DNA of 64,000 nucleotides from CAVPTL01 sp963794415. GTDB taxonomy: Bacteria > Actinomycetota > Thermoleophilia > Gaiellales > JAICJC01. Location: contig CAWCDI010000001.1 in assembly GCA_963794415.1 (NCBI GenBank), positions 1,240,001-1,304,000 on the forward strand, written 5' to 3'. Below are positions 59,682 to 64,000 of this stretch, piece by piece. Below the pieces are notes generated by a model. The model searched no databases. It saw only the letters and a program-made list of their open reading frames with translations, and had not been told where the DNA came from. The position numbers and the translations under genes are program-made. Every line of letters begins with the position of its first letter. Within the stretch, counting starts at the first letter, position 1.

Positions 59682-60173
59682 TTACGTTCGTCCGCCCGCT
59701 TGCGCCAGTCGTGGTTCGTTCTGGCGGACGATCGCCAGCGCCTGTGCCCTCGTGACCGAGCCGAAGAGTTGGATCTGGATCGTGGCCTGCGGCAGATCGA
59801 GGTAAACGACGGTGGCGACGTGGCCGCCGAAGCTCGCACGGTACGCCTCGATATGCCGCTTCTGAGCGTTCGAGGCCACAAGGACGGTCGCGACATAGAT
59901 CGCGGTGACACCGAACGTGGAGCGATCGCAGCCCGTGTACGACACAGTCGTTGAGCGATGGATCGGAAGCGGCACGGCCGGAGAGCCCAACGTTCTGACC
60001 TTGGCGACCGAGCATCCGGCTGGGTGCGACCCCATCCAGTAGGTGCGGCCGGGCACGCTGGAGACGGCTCGGGACGGCGAGGCCAAGTCAGAGGCTGAGG
60101 ACGATTCCGCAAGGTGGTGACCCCCAAGCAGCATCGTCAACATGACGATGAAGGTGACAACAAGCCGCCTCAC
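59682..60173 (-). CDS. Secreted/membrane-anchored protein, duplicate copy 2
   Basis: A 163-residue paralogue of the gene at 54957-55451, with the same layout: hydrophobic start (LVVTFIVMLTMLLGGHHLA), SHPAGCSVAKVRTLGSPAVP and TIQIQLFGSVTRAQALAIVR. CGGAG lies ten bases before the GTG. Differences are concentrated in the linker after the signal segment. Confidence 0.72.
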   Translation of the reverse strand: MRRLVVTFIVMLTMLLGGHHLAESSSASDLASPSRAVSSVPGRTYWMGSHPAGCSVAKVRTLGSPAVPLPIHRSTTVSYTGCDRSTFGVTAIYVATVLVASNAQKRHIEAYRASFGGHVATVVYLDLPQATIQIQLFGSVTRAQALAIVRQNEPRLAQAGGRT

Positions 60174-60247
60174 GCCGGGCAGACTCCGAGGCGACAGGAG
60201 GGCTTCACTCTCTCATCGTGCGAGATGCCGCGCGATCTGGCAACCCC
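59682..60247 (-). repeat. Duplicated gene-plus-flank unit, copy 2
   Basis: Matches 54957-55527 over the coding region and about 75 bases upstream. The two lie 4.7 kb apart in the same orientation, so recombination between them could delete or amplify the genes in between. Confidence 0.78.
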
Positions 60248-60315
60248 TACGACGCCCAGACACAGCCGAGCGGAGGCGCATCCCACCCGGTCAGCACACC
60301 TCGACCAAGAAGCTC

Positions 60316-60400
60316 GCGCCAGCCGCTGAGCCTAGGTCGTCTGTCTTGGTCTGCCGGAGTCACACGATCAGGAGGCCATCCGGGCGTAGCCCTTCGGACA
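60316..60400 (+). repeat. Repeat family I, copy B
   Basis: GCGCCAGCCGCTGAGCCTAG, then GTCGTCTGTC, GCCGGAGTCACACGATCAGG and AGGCCATCCGGGC. The right end departs from the family before the ACACACAGAGT tail. It lies in a 336-base stretch (60174-60509) upstream of the sigma factor; the rest holds the flank of duplicate copy 2 and no gene I can support. Confidence 0.62.
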
Positions 60401-60509
60401 ACTCGCTTGTCCGGGAAGGTAGCCACGGCCAATGCCGCCGTGAGCGGGCATCAAGGCACCATCGAAGGAATCCGCCGCTCCGGCCGTCTTACTGGTAGAG
60501 ACTTTCTTT

Positions 60510-61028
60510 GTGATTGACCTTCAACTACTTGAGCGAGCCAGGCAGCAGGAGCCGGAAGCTGTGACGACGATTTTTGAGGCATACCATCGCGAGTTGAGGC
60601 CGGTCGCCTACGGCCTGGCACCGAACTCGTGGGAAGACGTGCTGCAAGACGCCTACATCAGGGCATTCGAGGGCTTCCCCAAGTTTCGCGGCGAGCCTCA
60701 GGCTGTCCTGGGGTGGTTGATGATCATCGTGCGCCGCTTGGCGTATGACACCCATCGACGAACCAGCCGAGAAGATCTCGGCCCGGTGGTGGACGAACCC
60801 AGAGCAGGCGGTCAGCGAGAGTTGGGGCTCGATCTCGGGATCGCCCTGCGCCGCTTGTCTGGCCCGCTTTGTGAGGCGATCTTGCTGGTCGATTATCTGG
60901 GCTTGTCATACGACGAGGCGGCCATGGCCGCGAACACCAAGCCAGGAACGGTCGCATCGCGGCTCAACACCGCACGTCGCCAGCTACGCGAAGCCCTGTC
61001 TGAATCGAGGCCGTCCAATCGTGGCTGA
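60510..61028 (+). CDS. ECF-type RNA polymerase sigma factor
   Basis: A 172-residue sigma-70 family protein with only regions 2 and 4. Region 2 includes WEDVLQDAYIRAFEGFPKF and WLMIIVRRLAYD; region 4 includes LLVDYLGLSYDEAAMAA and PGTVASRLNTARRQLREAL, its DNA-recognition helix. GTG start. It overlaps the next gene, a single-helix membrane protein, by eight bases, the usual sigma/anti-sigma layout. Confidence 0.88.
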   Translation: MIDLQLLERARQQEPEAVTTIFEAYHRELRPVAYGLAPNSWEDVLQDAYIRAFEGFPKFRGEPQAVLGWLMIIVRRLAYDTHRRTSREDLGPVVDEPRAGGQRELGLDLGIALRRLSGPLCEAILLVDYLGLSYDEAAMAANTKPGTVASRLNTARRQLREALSESRPSNRG

Positions 61029-61632
61029 CATCCCCGAGTTCGAGATCCCCGTCCGCCAAGCGCTGCTCGCTGCCGCGCCGAGCGACACCCGCCATGACTT
61101 CTACGCAGAAGCCGAGGCTGACTGTCGGCGGCGAGTTCGGCAAGGGGCAGCGTCCCGCGATGGCAGGCATGCCCGACAACCCTTGCGTCGTCACCGAGCC
61201 CGCTGGGGCCGAGCAGCCCTGGCAGCGGTCGTGGTCGCGCTTATCGCGGGGGTGATCGTCACAACCACCAACAGCGGTTCCAGTAACGGGTGGACGGTGA
61301 GACAACCCTCCTCCTCGACCCTCGTCGCGAGCTTCGGAGTCGCCAACCCGATCCCCTCTGTCCCGCGCCAGACCCCACCTGGCACCAGCCCCGTGATGAC
61401 GCATCTCGGCAGCGCGCAACGACTGATCACCATCCAGGGCCTGCACCGGGATCCCCAGCGGCTCCCTCACCTGACCGCTACCGCTGCTCGAAGAGCCACC
61501 ATCGACGGTGTCCAGATAACGACCTACACCGCCCACCAGGGGGCGGTCACGATCCACGCCATCGTACGCGGCCCAGGCTCCCCCTCCGTCGTCAACGAGT
61601 TGAACGCCGAAATCGACACCCTCGCCCACTGA
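61021..61632 (+). CDS. Single-pass membrane protein, putative anti-sigma factor
   Basis: A 203-residue protein: a cytoplasmic head of about 62 residues, one helix (ALAAVVVALIAGVIVTTT, about 66-83) and an outer domain of about 120 residues. It lacks the HxxxCxxC zinc motif of ZAS anti-sigma factors, so the role is inferred only from overlap with the sigma gene and topology. GTG start. Confidence 0.65.
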   Translation: MADIPEFEIPVRQALLAAAPSDTRHDFYAEAEADCRRRVRQGAASRDGRHARQPLRRHRARWGRAALAAVVVALIAGVIVTTTNSGSSNGWTVRQPSSSTLVASFGVANPIPSVPRQTPPGTSPVMTHLGSAQRLITIQGLHRDPQRLPHLTATAARRATIDGVQITTYTAHQGAVTIHAIVRGPGSPSVVNELNAEIDTLAH

Positions 61633-61655
61633 CCAATCAACGGGAGACGACCACC

Positions 61656-62090
61656 ATCAAAACCATCACACCACGTGTGCCCGCGCCTCTCGTCGCCGTC
61701 CTAGCGATACTAGTTCTGGCCTCTGGGTGCGCCAACGCAAGCGCCGGAACAACCGTGCACTTCCCCCCACCATCGTCACCGGCGATCTCCGGCCAAGTCG
61801 TCATCGAAGGAGGCCCGCCCACCTCAACCGGCAGCACCAACGCCGCACGACCACTCCCACACGTCCACATCCTCATCTCCGGCACCACCGCCAACGGCGC
61901 CACCATCGTCCGCCACCTCACCACCAACACCCGTGGACGATTCGCAGCCGCCCTCCCAAACGGCACATACACCGTCACCGCCATCACCTACGGCCCCGCC
62001 ACCCGCGCACTCTCGACCCAGCCCCACAAAACCGTCACCACCACAGACCAGAAGCCGATCACCGTCAAGCTGATCAGCTACGTCGTCTGA
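61656..62090 (+). CDS. Lipoprotein with carboxypeptidase-regulatory-like domain, possible ATC start
   Basis: The reading frame carries a signal peptide and lipobox (PLVAVLAILVLASGC) and a beta-sandwich-like domain (ISGQVVIEGG, HVHILISG, RGRFAAALPNGTYTVTAI) as in CarboxypepD_reg domains. A GTG at 61677 gives a signal peptide with no basic residues. Starting at ATC (61656) adds KTITPR, placing GGGAG nine bases upstream as for a normal gene. Either ATC is used, or an ATG was miscalled. It is the third gene of the sigma unit. Confidence 0.62.
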   Translation: MKTITPRVPAPLVAVLAILVLASGCANASAGTTVHFPPPSSPAISGQVVIEGGPPTSTGSTNAARPLPHVHILISGTTANGATIVRHLTTNTRGRFAAALPNGTYTVTAITYGPATRALSTQPHKTVTTTDQKPITVKLISYVV

Positions 62091-62191
62091 GCGTCCTAGC
62101 CCACGCTGAAGCCGGTGAAGATCCGCCGCGCAACTGTCAACGTTGGCGCGACGTGGGCATCGCTCCACCCGCTTGATCACGATGTCCCGGA

Positions 62192-62301
62192 GCCGCTGAG
62201 CCCTCAAGTCGTCCGTCTCGACCGGCCGCAGTCACACGATCAGGAGGCCATCCCGGCATGGCCCTCGCGATGGGGGGTCGTTCTCTTGAGACACACAGAG
62301 T
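62192..62301 (+). repeat. Repeat family I, copy C
   Basis: GCCGCTGAGCCCTCAAGTCG, then GTCCGTCTC, GCAGTCACACGATCAGGAGG, CCATCCCGGCATGG and the right end TTGAGACACACAGAGT. It is the fullest copy. It lies between the lipoprotein gene and the end of a membrane protein gene. Confidence 0.65.
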
Positions 62302-62316
62302 GTGGGTGGTGCTTGC

Positions 62317-62667
62317 TTAGAGGATCCAGTGAATCGCCCTGGTGGCTGGGTTGAGCGCCAGTGTGCAGATGAAGATGATCATCCAGACCCCCGGCGCTCC
62401 AGCATCGGCGGACTTCCTGTTGATGGCAACTGCGATGATCTTCCAGCCGCCGAGCACGAACATCACGATGGAGCCGATCAGAGCGACCGTGACACCGACC
62501 AGAAGAGGGCCGTTGCCGCCGTATGCCTTGGGAGGGATGGCTTCTGACCAGCCGAGGCCAACGATCGCCGCCCACACCAGCCACACCACGATGAGTGCGC
62601 GCGCGGCGCGTTGGTATCGCGTCCGGCGAGCTTCAGGCGGCGGAGTAGGCGAAGGCTCAGCAGACAT
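62317..62667 (-). CDS. Small membrane protein (116 aa)
   Basis: A 116-residue protein with three hydrophobic segments (ALIVVWLVWAAIVGLGW, LLVGVTVALIGSIVMFVLGG and WMIIFICTLALN). It starts three bases after the stop of the upstream membrane gene, so the two form one operon. Unknown function. Confidence 0.65.
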   Translation of the reverse strand: MSAEPSPTPPPEARRTRYQRAARALIVVWLVWAAIVGLGWSEAIPPKAYGGNGPLLVGVTVALIGSIVMFVLGGWKIIAVAINRKSADAGAPGVWMIIFICTLALNPATRAIHWIL

Positions 62668-62670
62668 CGG

Positions 62671-63021
62671 CTATGCGGGGCAGTTCATGGCATTGATCGC
62701 CGAGAGCGAGACGATGAGGTAGGCGACGGCCAGCACTGGGAGCGTCCCCAGGCAGATCGCGAACCACCGCCGCAGACCGGCCGCCGAGAACACTCCGACA
62801 AACGCTGAGATCCCGCCCAGCAAGGTCAACGCTCCAGAGAGGTAGACCAGGCGGGTGAAGTTCGCGCTCGGAATGCACGCCGCAGCGTCCTTCGGCGCGA
62901 ACGTCGTCGCCACGATGAGGCACAGCAGGGCCGCGCCAAGCGCACCGCCTGTCAGGCGCAGCCACCAGAGATTTCGCTGATCGCTGCTGGCCCCGTGATC
63001 CTGGTCAGCCTCAGTCACCAT
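62671..63021 (-). CDS. Small membrane protein (116 aa)
   Basis: A 116-residue protein with three hydrophobic segments (LTGGALGAALLCLIVATTF, LVYLSGALTLLGGISAFVGV and LGTLPVLAVAYLIVSLS). First gene of a two-gene membrane-protein unit. A 16-bp palindrome lies 74 bases upstream. Unknown function. Confidence 0.65.
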   Translation of the reverse strand: MVTEADQDHGASSDQRNLWWLRLTGGALGAALLCLIVATTFAPKDAAACIPSANFTRLVYLSGALTLLGGISAFVGVFSAAGLRRWFAICLGTLPVLAVAYLIVSLSAINAMNCPA

Positions 63022-63094
63022 CGCTCTTTCCTATCGGCAGGTGCCGATCCGCTCTTGATGCCCGATCGACCGGGACACCGCCATCACCTTCGAT

Positions 63095-63110
63095 ATAGCT
63101 CATGAGCTAT
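63095..63110. promoter_or_regulatory. Perfect 16-bp palindrome, candidate operator
   Basis: ATAGCTCATGAGCTAT is its own complement. It sits in a 342-base gene-free stretch (63022-63363) upstream of the membrane-protein pair and is AT-rich against the local GC background, as an operator for a dimeric regulator would be. Nothing else recognisable lies in the stretch. Confidence 0.5.
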
Positions 63111-63363
63111 GTATAGCCTGCGTGATATGCGATGTCAATCCCCACACGGAGGCGTCCTGACCGCCCAGCAGGCGCCTCCGACGATCGATTCGGCGCGCAA
63201 GCTTAGAACCGGACGCCCTCGGCTAAGCGGTGATCGACGGTGCGCTTTTCCGTCGAGGCATGTTTCCGCCGTTTATCCAGTGGACGAGAGGCTTCGGCAG
63301 GACAGCCGCTCGCTTGAAGGATCCCATTCGCAGATCCCGGTGCACGCCTATACTTCGTGTGCG

Positions 63364-63894
63364 ATGGTGAGGCCCGAGACAGACGCGTTGCCGTTTTCAC
63401 TGCGGGATGGGTGGCCGCAGCCGATCCCGGACTGCACAGTCACCATCCGCGAAACGGGGATCATTCTTGGTTCACTGAGCTTGGACGACGATGAATGGCG
63501 CTCGATTAGCCAAGCAACCGTGTTCTCGCTGCGGATAGACGATCACCCTGAGACTGACGGGTGGATCACGAATCACCCGGACGGCACCCAGACCTCGGAG
63601 TCATTCGTGATCCCGGTGCGCCCGGTGACCGTCCCCGCCGATGCGTTGGCTCACGGTCGCGCCCTCTTTGAATGGGTGGCGGAGGTACACGGTGCGAGTG
63701 GGCGCCTGATGCTATGGGATACCTCTCGCGGATGGTGGCTGACACACGAGCCGGACTTGGAGATGGCGCTGGTTTGTGCGCCCTACGGAATGTTCCGCGC
63801 CGAGTCAGACGAACTCTCTTGGTGGTCGTTCGGCACCGAGCAGGGCAAACGGAAGGTCGATGACCTGCGCAAGCGATACGCGGTCGTCACGTAG
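63364..63894 (+). CDS. Hypothetical protein (176 aa)
   Basis: A 176-residue soluble protein (MVRPETDALPFSLRDGWPQ at the start) with SGRLMLWDTSRGWWLTHEPD near 120. TATACT (63349-63354) lies nine bases before the ATG, so it is probably leaderless. No family recognised. Confidence 0.6.
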   Translation: MVRPETDALPFSLRDGWPQPIPDCTVTIRETGIILGSLSLDDDEWRSISQATVFSLRIDDHPETDGWITNHPDGTQTSESFVIPVRPVTVPADALAHGRALFEWVAEVHGASGRLMLWDTSRGWWLTHEPDLEMALVCAPYGMFRAESDELSWWSFGTEQGKRKVDDLRKRYAVVT

Positions 63895-63921
63895 GAATAG
63901 TGCGTTGCCCGGTGTTGCGGG

Positions 63922-63935
63922 TGGTTCGGGGGCGG
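63922..63935 (+). repeat. Repeat family II, copy 3 (partial)
   Basis: TGGTTCGGGGGCGG, preceded by GCGTTGCC and GTTGCGG as in the other copies; the right flank differs. Confidence 0.55.
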
Positions 63936-63946
63936 CGGCGGGTCAT

Positions 63947-64000
63947 TCAGTTGGTCGCGTTGGTCGGTGTGAGGCTGCGGGCTATGTCGAGGAGGGCGTT
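63947..64000 (-). CDS. Possible 3' end of a gene entering from the right
   Basis: The minus strand is open from the window edge to a TGA at 63949-63947, encoding NALLDIARSLTPTNATN, which looks like a helical C-terminus. Only 17 codons are visible, so this is tentative. Confidence 0.3.
   Translation of the reverse strand, partial: NALLDIARSLTPTNATN

Noticed and set aside
58121..62301. Repeat family I as integron attC sites with gene cassettes
   Set aside because: No RYYYAAC/GTTRRRY ends, cassettes face both ways, and no integron-type integrase is present.
1..64000. CRISPR arrays
   Set aside because: No series of regularly spaced identical repeats was seen, and no cas genes were recognised.
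1..64000. Insertion sequences or transposases
   Set aside because: No DDE or HUH transposase motif was found; the only mobility genes are the tyrosine recombinase and the HNH nuclease.

Overview
The window is GC-rich, gene-dense DNA from an actinobacterium-like organism. Three things point there: the rplM-rpsI-glmM-glmS block, a GuaB3-type IMP dehydrogenase homologue beside guaA, and a LexA box of the CGAACnnnnGTTCG type. Many starts have a TAnnnT hexamer 6-9 bases upstream and no Shine-Dalgarno sequence, as in leaderless actinobacterial transcripts. A deep-branching lineage such as Thermoleophilia is my guess; I cannot place it by sequence search.

Bases 1-43000 are an ordinary chromosomal backbone. 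They hold the start of ileS, a NUDIX hydrolase with a serine hydrolase, a LytR_C-like envelope protein, an AI-2E-type permease, a PLP decarboxylase/aminotransferase pair, a TPP enzyme and a cytochrome c. The chain acpS-nnr-alr-CCA enzyme-methyltransferase follows, then rplM-rpsI-glmM-glmS, an XdhC-like protein and a secreted S53 protease. Next come guaB3-guaA, a PfkB-family sugar kinase, pyrF, an SOS-controlled exonuclease/UvrC-like nuclease, HU, pyrE, murI-rph-rdgB, an S9 peptidase, a glutamine amidotransferase, a HAD phosphatase, a DDAH-like hydrolase and an M20 peptidase. Neighbouring genes very often overlap by 1-4 bases (ATGA, GTGA, TGATG, TAATG), which implies translational coupling.

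From about 43000 to the right edge the character changes. Genes become small and mostly unrecognisable, and intergenic repeats appear. Bases 43000-54100 look like an integrated element. It has an XRE-type regulator facing four overlapping tiny genes, an HNH endonuclease, an orphan Imm8-like immunity gene, a cREC-like receiver gene and a short tyrosine recombinase (53402-54007) with GTGACTA repeats beside it. Bases 54300-64000 hold lipoproteins and secreted proteins, including one recently duplicated pair with its flank, an ECF sigma factor/membrane protein/lipoprotein operon, a ParB-like protein, and two families of dispersed intergenic repeats.

Six otherwise intact genes are each broken by a single-base indel at a short G or C run: the CCA enzyme, the SGNH protein, a conserved small protein, the M20 peptidase and two accessory genes. 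Because all six share this signature, residual assembly errors are more likely than real pseudogenes, and each is annotated here as one gene across the shift.
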